64,000 nucleotides of DNA. It comes from Rhodosorus marinus. Its lineage: Eukaryota > Rhodophyta > Stylonematophyceae > Stylonematales > Stylonemataceae. Each line of letters begins with the position of its first letter. Position 1 is the stretch's first letter. Location of the stretch: positions 1,302,001 through 1,366,000 of the forward strand of contig JAMWBK010000007.1 of the NCBI GenBank assembly GCA_029953675.1, read 5' to 3'. Under the pieces are notes generated by a model. It did not search any database. It worked only from the letters and a program-made list of their open reading frames with translations, and was not told the origin of the DNA. Positions 52,666-62,150 of this stretch are shown here, in pieces. The translations under genes were made by a program, and so were the position numbers.

Positions 52666-55600
52666 ATGAACATTAAAACAGTCGGGTTATTGGGACTGTG
52701 CGTCCTTTTTGGGCTGCTTTTCAGTTGCCCAGTAAAAGCAGAGGACTCCGAAGTTTGTGAAGGCTGGGGATTGTCGAGTACGGCATGCTTGATGGCACAA
52801 GATGTGGCATCTGGCTACGCCGATGGTGAGGAAGGAGGTGTTTTCAACGTGTACGCACCGTTTTTCTACGTCATCGATTTTTCGGAGGACGAGACGTCTT
52901 CGACGAAGCTTTTCGGGTCGGATCAAGATGTCGTTGTATACGGATACTACATTCTTATCAAAGGAGCCGCGGGGGCGGTTGCGAAGATGCAGGGGACGAA
53001 CCTCTCGATCATCGGGAGCGTCGTGGAGATAAAGACGGATGGAGACTTCGAAGTGAACCTCACAGCAAATGTACTCACCTCCCTTCCTCCTGAGGCTCCG
53101 GAACAGCCGGATGTGCCAGGTCCTCCGAAGCAACAATCACACACCGATAGTCCGAATGGCGAGATGGGCAAATGGGGCTTCACGGGTTACAAAGGGCACC
53201 AGGGCAGAAGCGGTGGGAACTTCACACTTATCGCCAAGAGCCTGGATGTTGCGAGCTTGTACTCGGGCGGCTTCAAAATGACTGTGACGACAAATGGAGG
53301 TGAAGGCGGAACGGGAGGAATAGGTGGACAGGGTGGCAACGCTCAGCAGGGCGTGGACGGTATGCCCTGTGGGCTTAAGGACGACTGGGTAGCAAGCCGG
53401 TGCTCAGCCTGGTGGTGTAATCAGTGTCCGACTGATGCAGCATGGAATGGCGATAAAAAGATTTGTCAGTACTACAACCCCGGCGCGCCGCAGCAGGGAG
53501 GGCCCGGAGGCACGGGTGGTACCGGAGGAGACGGTGGAAAGGCTGGAGAGGTGAAGATCTACTCAAATGTTGTTGTGGGTGGCGAGAACGTTGAGTTAAC
53601 TAGTGAAGATGCCAGCGCGCTCTTTATTGGCCAATCGATCTCAGGCTCGGGGGGGACCGGTGGGCGTGGAGGTGACGGGGGAAGCGGGGGCACGCTTACC
53701 AACAGATGCGGGGTTCGAACATGGACCAAGAACATCATCCTGAACGTCAACTACTATGAGTCATTTGATTTCCGATATCCTCCGCAAGGCGACCAAGGAT
53801 GGTCCGGTGGCTGGGGAGGCGGAGGGTCGATCTCCCATTTGCCACTTGAGAAGTCATTCCGGGGGGTGGTTGGCGCTGAAGTGGAGGATTGGGATGACAA
53901 CGACTTTGAGCAACCCCAGGAGTATGCGTACGTAGACTACATACAGCCACCTGCCTACATTGACTTCGGTCTCAGCCTTTCGAAGAAAATGTTGAGGGTC
54001 ATGTTCTTCAATGACAACATCGACCAAAACCAAAACGCCTACGCGATGATCATGGCCTCAACGTCGGATATGCTCTATAATGCGCAGCGTGCTGCCAACC
54101 AGACTGCCGATGACACCGTCAGGGAAAAGTATACCTCCCTCGCTGGCCAGGCTATCTCGATCATCCAGGCTGCGAACCAGCTCACAACCTCGACGACGAG
54201 GCCCGTGAACGAGGTCAGCGTGATGAGCTTCGAGTATCTTCTGGACTACCTTGAGGACAGACGTGAACTCGGAGCCGAGCTGGAGATCTACTACGACATT
54301 TTCAGAGACTCAATCGATGACGCTGAGGCCTCAATGGAGATGCTCACCAACGCGACTAGCAACGCACAGAACGGCATCTTGGCTCAGCGGTCGAAGCAGG
54401 AGGAGCTCCTGGTGCAGATGCAGGAGGTAAATCGCTCTATCCTCGCCGCAGAGGAGAACATTAGGCAATACTACTGGGAGATGGACCAGCAGCAGGTCGC
54501 TATGGACGAGTGCTGGGAGAAGGTGAAAGCTCAGATGGTGTTCGAGACGGTAATGGAGTTTACGAGCTTCGCTATGAACGTCTTCGACCTGGGATTCTCG
54601 GTGACACGAGTGCTGTCAAAGGCTGGGGGCTGGTCGAGCAATTCGAAGTCCGATGCGGCAAAAACCGCGTTCAAGGGTATCGACGGCTTCAGCGGGTTTA
54701 AGTTTAAGGCGATAACCGACCTTACTAAGGAGATCCACAGCTTCTTTCCTTCCGCGGGAGATTCAGCGGACTGGTCCGCGTACACTCCAAGCGTGGACGC
54801 AATCATGGAAGACATTGGAAATCTAGCTTCCGATACCCTAGCAGATCCACTCGACAGTCTCTACGAGGCCGATGACTACGAAGCGGCTATGGCAATCGCT
54901 GCGCAGTTGAACTCGATGCAGGACAACATGAGCTCGGCGATGGTGGCAATGGATAGGAAGGAGCTAATGGACTACGTCAGCTTCATGAAGAAAGACTGCT
55001 ACTCGTCGGCAAGCGGTTTTCTCAGGGCTTTCGATACGGCAGACATGTGGGTTGAGCAGAAGAATGATCTGATCGCGCTTTACACGAGCTACATGGCTTA
55101 CCTAAAGCAGGTTACGGCGAGGAAGCTCTACCTTATGAACGTTGTTGACGCTCTGAACATAGAGATCAAGAACAACATGATCAATCCCGCTGCCCCGGCG
55201 GTCAAGATCGCCCACGAAAGCAACTACAACTCACTCGTAGACGACTTCCACAGGGATCTCGAGTTGGTTTTTACCTCGAGGGAGTACCTAATGATGGGAC
55301 TTTCCACTACCGGGCTGAACACGATCACCCTCGCCGACTGCGAGTGGGAGGCGTCCTTACTGGACATCTCCAAGAGCTTGTACTTTCAGTGCGCCTCAGA
55401 GTCGATTCTTAAGCTTCGGCAGTCGTTGAAAAATTGGTATGAGAACACCTACGAGCTCCACCAGTTGATGGAATACGGCGCCTACTGGGGCCCCGTGGAG
55501 CTTAACGCCGAGACGATCGGAGAAGAAAACTGGGCGGAATTCGTGAAAACGGGATCGATGAACTTCTGCATAGATCCATCAAATAAGGCGTTCAATAGCC

Positions 55601-56589
55601 TACCTGGGCTGGCATCTCCCCTCTTCTTCCCGCTGATCTCTTTGGACAGTATATATGCCGTGTTCGACGGCGTCAGCGATAGCGCCGAGCCCGTTGTGGA
55701 TATCATCCATATGGCCAGCTCCGGTATTGCGCGGGTCGCTGAGGGAGACGACGAGGACTCGATGTATAACGTGAGGAAGTTCTCGCACACCAACAGGCGA
55801 CGTACTTTTATGTACTACGGCCGCGCCCCGGATGATGAGGAGGAGAGTTTGCAGGATTGGATGGCGTCGAGCTTCATTCGACAACACGCCATATTTTCTG
55901 AAGAAAAATACCTCGATATCAGCCCGTTCAGCAACTACCGGCTGGATACGAGGTTGATAGACATCGAAGGTATCGCAAATATTCGGCTCTATTTCACCGG
56001 AAGCTATGTGAGGTCAAACTTTGCCGACGCTCTTGACGATAACATACCGATCATGTGCAACTCGTTCTTTCCGGAAGAAACGAGCACTCCCTCGCCGACT
56101 CCGGAATACAAAGCGACGCCAACCTCAACTCCCTCGCCGATGCCGTCAGTCGAAGCGACGCCAACCTCAGCTCCGGACGAAGAGGAAACGAACACTTCCG
56201 CCCTGTTCGAGGAATTCAGGGAAAAATCTGCTTTCCTGCCAGCTGAAACCATGTTGAGTGAAATAGGACCGACTGGTTGCGCTTCGTACAGCTCTTCTGT
56301 GAAAAGAGTTGCGTCAGAATCGTCAGAAGGTCAAGTCAACGCGTGCGAGATCACCATTGGAGCAAACGATGGAGTTTATCTGCCAAAGGTGATCAAGATG
56401 GATTGGGATTGGTCCGATAAACCAAAGAGGACGCAGTGGAAGAGACCGGAAGGCGTTGCAGTGAGCTCCAACAAGAAATCTGTGATCTTCAACCTCTCAA
56501 CCGCCGTCCTCAGTGAAAATATGAGGGAGGCCAAAGTTACCGTCGTCTCCGAGAGCTGCCCAGCAAGTATCAAGGTAGCATCTTGCTAG
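52666..56589 (+). CDS. Large secreted Gly-rich, coiled-coil protein
   Basis: 1307 residues in one uninterrupted frame. Signal peptide residues 1-25 (hydrophobic VGLLGLCVLFGLLFSC, then PVKA). Residues 60-135 look beta-rich. Three Gly-rich blocks (about 210-225 GGEGGTGGIGGQGG; about 278-292 GGPGGTGGTGGDGG; about 328-342 GGTGGRGGDGGSGG) are separated by a Cys-rich insert (CGLKDDWVASRCSAWWCNQC). Residues about 470-1000 are mostly helical and Gln/Glu/Ala-rich, with likely coiled coil near 570-640. A Thr/Ser/Pro linker (about 1142-1180, TPSPTPEYKATPTSTPSPMP) precedes a roughly 100-residue C-terminal domain ending in Cys. There is no transmembrane segment apart from the signal peptide. I do not recognise the family. 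The layout suggests an extracellular matrix or cell-surface structural protein. Confidence 0.85.
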   Translation: MNIKTVGLLGLCVLFGLLFSCPVKAEDSEVCEGWGLSSTACLMAQDVASGYADGEEGGVFNVYAPFFYVIDFSEDETSSTKLFGSDQDVVVYGYYILIKGAAGAVAKMQGTNLSIIGSVVEIKTDGDFEVNLTANVLTSLPPEAPEQPDVPGPPKQQSHTDSPNGEMGKWGFTGYKGHQGRSGGNFTLIAKSLDVASLYSGGFKMTVTTNGGEGGTGGIGGQGGNAQQGVDGMPCGLKDDWVASRCSAWWCNQCPTDAAWNGDKKICQYYNPGAPQQGGPGGTGGTGGDGGKAGEVKIYSNVVVGGENVELTSEDASALFIGQSISGSGGTGGRGGDGGSGGTLTNRCGVRTWTKNIILNVNYYESFDFRYPPQGDQGWSGGWGGGGSISHLPLEKSFRGVVGAEVEDWDDNDFEQPQEYAYVDYIQPPAYIDFGLSLSKKMLRVMFFNDNIDQNQNAYAMIMASTSDMLYNAQRAANQTADDTVREKYTSLAGQAISIIQAANQLTTSTTRPVNEVSVMSFEYLLDYLEDRRELGAELEIYYDIFRDSIDDAEASMEMLTNATSNAQNGILAQRSKQEELLVQMQEVNRSILAAEENIRQYYWEMDQQQVAMDECWEKVKAQMVFETVMEFTSFAMNVFDLGFSVTRVLSKAGGWSSNSKSDAAKTAFKGIDGFSGFKFKAITDLTKEIHSFFPSAGDSADWSAYTPSVDAIMEDIGNLASDTLADPLDSLYEADDYEAAMAIAAQLNSMQDNMSSAMVAMDRKELMDYVSFMKKDCYSSASGFLRAFDTADMWVEQKNDLIALYTSYMAYLKQVTARKLYLMNVVDALNIEIKNNMINPAAPAVKIAHESNYNSLVDDFHRDLELVFTSREYLMMGLSTTGLNTITLADCEWEASLLDISKSLYFQCASESILKLRQSLKNWYENTYELHQLMEYGAYWGPVELNAETIGEENWAEFVKTGSMNFCIDPSNKAFNSLPGLASPLFFPLISLDSIYAVFDGVSDSAEPVVDIIHMASSGIARVAEGDDEDSMYNVRKFSHTNRRRTFMYYGRAPDDEEESLQDWMASSFIRQHAIFSEEKYLDISPFSNYRLDTRLIDIEGIANIRLYFTGSYVRSNFADALDDNIPIMCNSFFPEETSTPSPTPEYKATPTSTPSPMPSVEATPTSAPDEEETNTSALFEEFREKSAFLPAETMLSEIGPTGCASYSSSVKRVASESSEGQVNACEITIGANDGVYLPKVIKMDWDWSDKPKRTQWKRPEGVAVSSNKKSVIFNLSTAVLSENMREAKVTVVSESCPASIKVASC

Positions 56590-56703
56590 ACATTGCACGT
56601 ACTGCACCGAGCCGCGGGAAGACTCGAGCCCCTAATTAAAAAAAAAAACCAGCGACCTCCCGCTGCGTCGTGAATCCTGGTCTCCGAAGCAGAAACAGGG
56701 TGC
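56590..56703. other. 3' flank of the 52666 gene
   Basis: Short spacer with TAATTAAAAAAAAAAA at about 56633-56650. The A run could mark a processed 3' end or a polyadenylation region. Confidence 0.3.
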
Positions 56704-57392
56704 TCAGCATATGCCTATGGGACCTTACTGTCACATGCCCTGTGGTAAGCGCCTATCTCAGCTCTGCCGCCCTCCGCCGAAAGGGGCAGCTCCGCCTGCC
56801 CCTTTCGGGGGTGACGGTACGCTGAGAACATGTCCAGTCTTCCCTGCATTGCGGCTCGTTTCTCACGAGTTTCAGTCGTTCATTGTGAAAGGCTTTGACC
56901 ACCTGGAAAGTCGAATTTCGAGTGTTGAATAGGGAGTTTCTGCACCGTTCCGTTTCAGTGTCGCGCTCTGGCGATATTCTGGGGACATTCTAGCAGCATG
57001 TTTGCCGAGGGGCGCCATCGCCGCCTGGGTTTGTACACTTATCTTCCTACTTTTTATTTCCCTTTAGCGCCTTGCCCAGCGGTTCAGGCTGTGCTGGTAA
57101 CTGAGGCCATTGAGGACTCTCCCATCGACAGAGTTCTTGCCGATGAGGGAGAAGCTAGCCCCGGGTCACCTGTTACAGATTACCCCGGTCTGAGCCGATC
57201 GTGGAGCTATCGCACTGCTGTGATTCAACATAGCCTCACCTGGCGCCAACACAGTGCCGCTCACGCAATCTTGCTCAACGCTCCCCTCACACCGCCTACC
57301 ACCGCCGCTCGCCTATGCGGCATGGGAGGCCATCTCTCGCACCTGTGGCTAAACACTCTGCCTTCGTCGCCGGGTCACCGTCCGATTCCTTA
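56704..57392 (+). mobile_element. Two family A fragments: diverged 3' end, then internal piece
   Basis: 56704-57095 is a diverged family A 3' end. Its stem-loop is GCCCAGC-7 nt-GCTGTGC followed by TGGTAA. 57096-57392 is an internal piece matching 38400-38690 (SPIDRVLADEGEASPGSPV, IQHSLTWRQHSAAHAILLN) with no 3' end. A perfect 13-bp inverted repeat lies at 56777-56789 and 56796-56808. Confidence 0.75.
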
Positions 57393-57490
57393 GGTTAGCC
57401 TGGGGAAGGGAACGCGCCGCTTGCTTCTCAGGCGAGGCGAACCGACGAAGGGAACTTTGAAATGTTTCCATCAGTACAACGTAGCCACAT
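57393..57490. other. Short spacer between LINE pieces
   Basis: Contains a GGTTAGCCTGGGG piece resembling the G-rich tail unit (about 57391-57405). Nothing else is recognised. Confidence 0.3.
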
Positions 57491-57575
57491 AACCCGCTAA
57501 GGTTTTATTAGACGCTTAGATCGGTACTATATCCACGCCTGACGGGCTCCACTAGGGAGTCCTTTAGTAAAGTGT
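57491..57575 (+). repeat. Family F 3'-tail element, copy 1
   Basis: An 85-nt segment repeated at 58421-58505 with 81 of 85 identical bases. It contains AACCCGCTAAGGTTT, an inverted pair GGCTCC-ACTAG-GGAGTCC and AGTAAAGTGT. Its arrangement matches the stem-loop plus A(G/A)TAAAG ends of families A, C and D, so I read it as the 3' end of another LINE. Confidence 0.65.
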
Positions 57576-57580
57576 TCACG

Positions 57581-57628
57581 GTTACGTCAGTCTGGGGTTC
57601 GTTAGTCTGGGGTTACGTTAATCTGGGG
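57581..57628 (+). repeat. Three tandem copies of a 15-16-nt G-rich unit
   Basis: TTACGTCAGTCTGGGG, TTCGTTAGTCTGGGG and TTACGTTAATCTGGGG stand in tandem, followed by a G run. The same unit occurs singly at many LINE ends in the window. Confidence 0.8.
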
Positions 57629-57723
57629 TTGGGGGGAAAAAAGCCGTTGGAGGTTGAGTTTGGGGTTGATAGTCTGGAGTGGTTTGAAAGTTGGATAGTT
57701 TTTGCGAAAGCGTTTTGACGAGT

Positions 57724-58386
57724 ATGACTACTTTACCGCCTGTGCCTCCGGATGGAGGGGGCTCCTCGACAGACGCTACTATGACAGACCTTCCGGCTGT
57801 TGGCCGAGCGGTATCTGCACCTGAGCCCTTCCCAGTCCCTGTTGCTGAGACTGCACCTGCATATGAACCTGGTATCAACGTGGCTACATCGTTGGCAATT
57901 GATCTGAGCTGCGGAGCGCTGCAGTTACACCTGGACCCCCCCAAGGCCAAAGCTCAGACCTACAACGCGCTGACGCTCCGATTCATGGAGCTTCTCGTAC
58001 AAGCTCATGAGAAAGGCGCCGAGGAGGTCTTCTTACAGCAGTTGACACCGCCGCAACGCCCTGCCCCTGCACCACGAGCAACCCGACCTCGAGCAACCCG
58101 ACCACTACCTGTCTACGAAACACCGCCGTACGCCATTGCCGCCGCTCGCCCCCGCTCTCCTCAAGCCCCAGATCTCGGAGGAGATCAACCTGATCTCGAA
58201 CGAGATAACTTCCCGGATCTCGGCACGGCCAATGACAGCCGCCGCACGACTCCCCGTCCCCGTACTCGACCAATGAATTGTCGACACGTGTCCATGTGCA
58301 CCAAACACCGGCCACTGCCAAGCGCTCGTTTTTCTCAAGATCTGGTGAACATGAAGAAAAGGAGGGCGGGAGATGAGGCTGGTTGA
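57724..58386 (+). CDS. Family F LINE N-terminal protein fragment
   Basis: 221 codons from the ATG at 57724 (MTTLPPVPPDGGGSS). It is Pro/Ala-rich, with a central segment IDLSCGALQLHLDPPKAKAQ, ALTLRFMELLVQAHEKGAEE and FLQQLTPP that parallels family A residues near 30-85 (RLSCGTFSSEVDLEGASGTQ...LISAVTSLI...ERGVLPQLTQK). It therefore looks like the N-terminal domain of a LINE polyprotein. It ends at a stop without an RT and is followed by the F 3' tail. It may be an internally deleted, non-autonomous element. Function unknown. Confidence 0.55.
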   Translation: MTTLPPVPPDGGGSSTDATMTDLPAVGRAVSAPEPFPVPVAETAPAYEPGINVATSLAIDLSCGALQLHLDPPKAKAQTYNALTLRFMELLVQAHEKGAEEVFLQQLTPPQRPAPAPRATRPRATRPLPVYETPPYAIAAARPRSPQAPDLGGDQPDLERDNFPDLGTANDSRRTTPRPRTRPMNCRHVSMCTKHRPLPSARFSQDLVNMKKRRAGDEAG

Positions 58387-58420
58387 AAATTTTAGTCTGG
58401 AGTTATGTTAGTCTGGGGTA

Positions 58421-58505
58421 AACCCGCTAAGGGTTTATTAGACACTTAGATCGGTACTATATCCACGCCTCACGGGCTCCACTAGGGAGTCCTCTAGTAA
58501 AGTGT
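58421..58505 (+). repeat. Family F 3'-tail element, copy 2
   Basis: Second copy of the 85-nt segment. Here AAACCC-GCTAA-GGGTTT forms a perfect 6-bp stem, and CACTT/AAGTG near the ends are complementary. It follows the family F ORF fragment and precedes a family C tail. Confidence 0.65.
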
Positions 58506-58509
58506 CCAG

Positions 58510-58597
58510 GCTTATCTCCCTAGATATTAGTAGCACTAGTGATACGCTGCAGTGGGCAGCAGCCCAGTAAAGTTGACGGTTACGTTCGCCTGGGGTT
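58510..58597 (+). mobile_element. Family C 3'-tail fragment
   Basis: Matches family C 3' UTR (CTCCCTAGATA...), hairpin GCTGC-AGTGG-GCAGC, then CCCAGTAAAGTTGACGGTTA and a degenerate G-rich unit. Confidence 0.65.
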
Positions 58598-59818
58598 GTA
58601 GCACGTCTTGCTCAAGGGAAGAGCCCCGGCCCCAGCGGCCTGCGTGGGGAACACCTGCAAGGCGTGAACCAGCAGACTCAGGTCGCACTGATCCGGGTCT
58701 TGCGCCAACTAGCGACTACTCCGGAGAGATTCTCACCCCTTCTGACACGCCCCTTCCGCAGCAGTAGGCTCCTGCCGTTCGCTAAGCCAGCACAGGGGAC
58801 TGACTCCCAGATAAATCCAGGCGTCCGTCCAATCGGCGTGCCGGAGGTTTTGCGAAAGGTGGCCACTCAGTGGACACTGCGAGCGGTGAGGGACCGGGTT
58901 AGAGAGCTTTTGGTGCCCTTAAAACTGGGGATTGGGGTCAGCGGGGGTGCGAGCGGTCACTTCAAGCCATCCAGGCCCACCTATCATGTGAACCTGACTC
59001 GGTAGTACTCCGCCTGGACCTTGCGAACGCGTTCAACCGAATAGATCGCCGTATCGCCAAAAAACTGGTTGATCAGCACTTCCCGGAGCTCGCCGCGGTG
59101 TATCGGCTCGGCTATGGAGGCGACCGGGAAAAACCGACGCTCTGTGGCTGGCGCAAGACACACGGAGAGAGTCCCTTGGACAAAGCACGACTAACGCTCC
59201 ACGCAGAAACCGGAGTTCAACAGGGAGATCCACTAGGGCCGGTGCTACACGCGCTCTCCCTCGCCCCCTTCCTTAAGGCACTCAGCACCAAGTTTCATGG
59301 CATAACCATCGTCGCCATCCACGACGATATCACTCTGGTTCGAGCGCTGCCTACACTCAAGGAGGCACTACTCTGGAGACAAACCTTGCTACCTTGCCTC
59401 GGGGCCCGCTTGCAACGCAGCAAATGTAGCCCCTACGGACCATCGCTAACGACAACGCGCTTAGTCAACCGTGCGATTCCTGGCGTGAAAGTGACCAGGG
59501 AAGGCCTCTCGATTCATTCTATCCCGATAGGGACCCGACAGTACATCGAAGACGAGTGCCGACGGCTACGGAACCAGCACGAGGCGCTGTTTAAAGAGAT
59601 TTCGAGGCTACCAACAGAGGAACTGCCCATACAGCTCGCCCTGTTCCGGTACTGTGCTGAAACGCGTTTGCACTACACTCTACGATGCCTTGTCTACCCG
59701 TTTGGACGAGCTCTGGCCCGAGAGGCGGACAACATGACGAGATATCACCTGGAGGTCTTGTTAGGCGGCCTCTCTACCACGGCCTTCGGTGAGGACGAGT
59801 TTGTACACCCGGGCTCAC
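58598..59818 (+). mobile_element. Family C LINE reverse-transcriptase region (C6)
   Basis: Frame 58598-59004 gives GKSPGPSGLRGEHLQG-type, VRPIGVPEVLRKVATQWTLR and LLVPLKLGIGVSGG, then a frameshift. Frame 59098-59818 gives TGVQQGDPLGPVLHALSLAP, the catalytic AIHDDITLV and IQLALFRYCAETRLHYTLRC. This is the only family C copy here that keeps the DD box. At 59819 it passes without a gap into family A sequence. Confidence 0.75.
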
Positions 59819-59880
59819 CCCAGAAGCTAGGGGGGCTGGAATCGGGTCTCCTGGGCGAGGGAAAATTCAAATTCGGGTGA
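59098..59880 (+). pseudogene. Family C RT catalytic fragment fused to family A N-terminal codons
   Basis: 260 codons. Residues 1-240 are family C RT, with TGVQQGDPLGPVLHALS and AIHDDITLVRAL (catalytic aspartates). The last 20 codons (SPQKLGGLESGLLGEGKFKF) are the family A N-terminal region in the same frame. The upstream RT palm (LDLANAFNRIDRR) lies in another frame, so the protein is broken. The fusion marks one junction of a C-A-C mosaic. Confidence 0.65.
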
Positions 59881-61638
59881 GAATTTGAATTACAGCCGGG
59901 TGGCCAAGTTGGCGGAAGACAGTCAATTTCCTCCAGACAATCAACAACATGTCCCGGGACAGGTGAGGGGAGCTCCGGGATCTGGAGGTGACAAAGATGG
60001 TTCCGCAGCTGGTGCCTCTTCGGAGAGGGGTGAAGAGCTGCCTAATCCTTCGAATGTTCCCTCAGCGGGAGCGGATTTCCCGTCCTGGGCCAGCCCTCAG
60101 GTGGGCCTCCAAGCCAAGGCGCGGGCACGCGGTGGTCCCAAGGGCGCCCCATCTTACGTCTCAGTTGTGCGGAAGGGTACCACAGCCGCACGGACGGCGG
60201 CTATGTTAACATTTTTTCCCTCTCGCGAGCAGCAGGGCGGACCTGCGGAGACTACTTTGCAATTCTTCTGGGTGCGCAACGCCCGGCCCCAGACTACACG
60301 GGGCCAGGTCCCGTCCATGCGAGATTTTCGGGATTCTTTTCCGGAGTACGGAGTGTAGCCGCGAAGACTTCATCTTCGCAAATTATGAGGGTCGCGATGT
60401 CCTCTTTGTGGTCACGTCGACCGCGGCCACGTACCTGCAGGCCCTGCTGGAGAAGCCTACCGAGCAGTGGCCTGAGAGCGCCCGCTGGTTGCGTTCTCAA
60501 CCCCAGGTCGTATTGCATTTCGGGTTCGACCGTTTTTCCGGCACTTTCCTCTCTCCCGGAGATCGTTGCTCAGATAGCCCTGCTATCTGAGCACGAGACC
60601 AGTGTGAAAGCTGCAGCCATCCATGGGCTTCGCATTCATCGCATGGACCGGATACTTTTGGAGCGTTTTGCGTCGGGTCCACGCCATCTGCGCGCATCCG
60701 CCTCTACCCTTTTTTGACCGGGAGAGGCACCTTGTGCTGACCTCAAGTCAGAAGGTAGCTACGGCGTTCCGGAGTATTAGAGGGCTTCGCTCCAAGCACA
60801 ACGTCCAGTGCGAGTGGCGCGGAAGGGGAGCCGGAGGTCATGTCGGTCAAGAACGCCCCTATTACTTTGTTGAATCCCGGGGGAGCCGTCCTGCGAGCCT
60901 CGCGGAGTGGCCGGTTGACCAGTTTGGTGAGGTTAGGAGGCAAGCGCGCGAGGACCGACTCCCCCGGGTCGAAGGGGGAGAAGCACATTAGCTCCCCGGG
61001 CACGGCTGCGAGGTCGCAGCCAATGGACTTGCAGGCTTATGTCCTGAAGGAGGGCGGAGACTGGGGCATCTGGCGCACGCGCCTGCGGAGTTGGCTCCGG
61101 CGATGGATTTCTTTGGAAGGAGGCTCCCTACCCCTCCGGGGCAGCATTCCGCCTCTTGTCCTCCCTCGAGGAGAGCTCTCCATGGCTGGGACAATCCTGG
61201 AATTTATTTTCCAGAGTCTGGCTCGTAATCAACGGGACGTCGCTATGTGGGAATTTTTTTTCGGTCATGCCGCGCCTGATTCTGGCACCTACTCACACAT
61301 CGGAGCGCAGATGGCGCGTCCGAGAACGACTGGCCATGTTCCTGAAGGGGGAATTTGAGGTGTTGCAGCAGAGCTACTTGGGGTCATCCGAGGCATCCGG
61401 CCGGAGGACTCGTGCTGGGACAGCCTCGCCTAGGACGACTCGAGTGCAGAAATTGGTGGCGGCTGGCGACCTGAGCCGAGCGGCACGGGTCTTGGAGGGT
61501 CAGGTGCCTGTAAACCCGCACGACGAGAGCCTCGACCAGACTGTGTCGGCGTTTCTCCCCTCGTCCGACGTAGACTTGCTCCCCGAATCCGAGGCATTTT
61601 TAGACCGTCCAGAGTTGGCCAGGTTCCGCATCGACCTG
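59819..61638 (+). mobile_element. Family A internal fragment inside family C
   Basis: Runs from the family A N-terminal region (CAGAAGCTAGGGGGGCTGG, compare 29994) to just before RT (CGCATCGACCTGA, compare 31785). It has neither a 5' UTR nor a 3' end. It resembles the A8 subtype more than A10. Frameshifts occur at about 60355 and 60570 (a 10-bp insertion TCGTTGCTCA-like). Confidence 0.75.
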
Positions 61639-61947
61639 AGGAGGAAAAATCAAAGGTATGCGCTGGATGTGACTGTGGTGTCACCATTACAGGGAAAATA
61701 TTTGCGGCGGAGCCAAGATGATAGCGGATACGCGGCGAGAGCTGCGGAGAAGTGGAAAATCGCTCACTACACGGAAGCGATGGTGATCGAGAAACCGGAT
61801 GACAAGTTCATCCCGATAGCGATAGAGACGTTTGGGCGTACGGGGCGAATGGCACAAGAGTTCCTCCGCGACAGCTGCAAACACTTACTGCACAGGAGTG
61901 AGGAGCTGAGAGATGTGAGATCGCAGATGAACCGGCAACTATGGTGA
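61156..61947 (+). pseudogene. In-frame fusion of family A linker and family C endonuclease
   Basis: 263 codons. The first about 160 are the family A pre-RT region (HTSERRWRVRERLAMFLKGE, DLSRAARVLEGQVPV, ELARFRIDL). The rest is the family C endonuclease tail starting at RRKNQRYALDVTVVSPLQGK and ending RSQMNRQLW. The RPDI half of the nuclease is missing, so activity is unlikely. The junction is at about 61638. Confidence 0.6.
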
Positions 61948-62150
61948 GGTAATGCAGAGATAGCACTAGGCGCTTTGCGCGTGGACCAGTTGGAGAATCC
62001 GCTGGTGCCTGTTTTTTCTTTTGAACGTAGCATGAGACCCCGGTAGCGGGGTTCCAGTAAGTTTCTCCCTAGATAGGATTAGACGTAGTGTTGCGCTGCA
62101 GTAGGCAGCTGCCCAGTAAAGCTTATGGTTACGTTAGTCTGGGGTTATGC
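61639..62150 (+). mobile_element. Family C LINE 3' end (C7)
   Basis: Endonuclease second half, C-terminal segment (LGALRVDQLENPLVPVF, one stop at 61945-61947), 3' UTR with CCTAGATAGGATTAGACG, hairpin GCTGC-AGTAG-GCAGC (about 62095-62110), CCCAGTAAAGCTTATGG and GTTACGTTAGTCTGGGG. Confidence 0.8.

Noticed and set aside
52368-52673. A 101-codon minus frame overlapping the start of the large secreted protein
   Set aside because: It overlaps the start codon of a much stronger gene and shows no domain.
57491-58505. LTR element, because of the 85-bp direct repeats
   Set aside because: The repeats lack TG...CA ends, there is no primer-binding site, integrase or protease, and they resemble LINE 3' ends.
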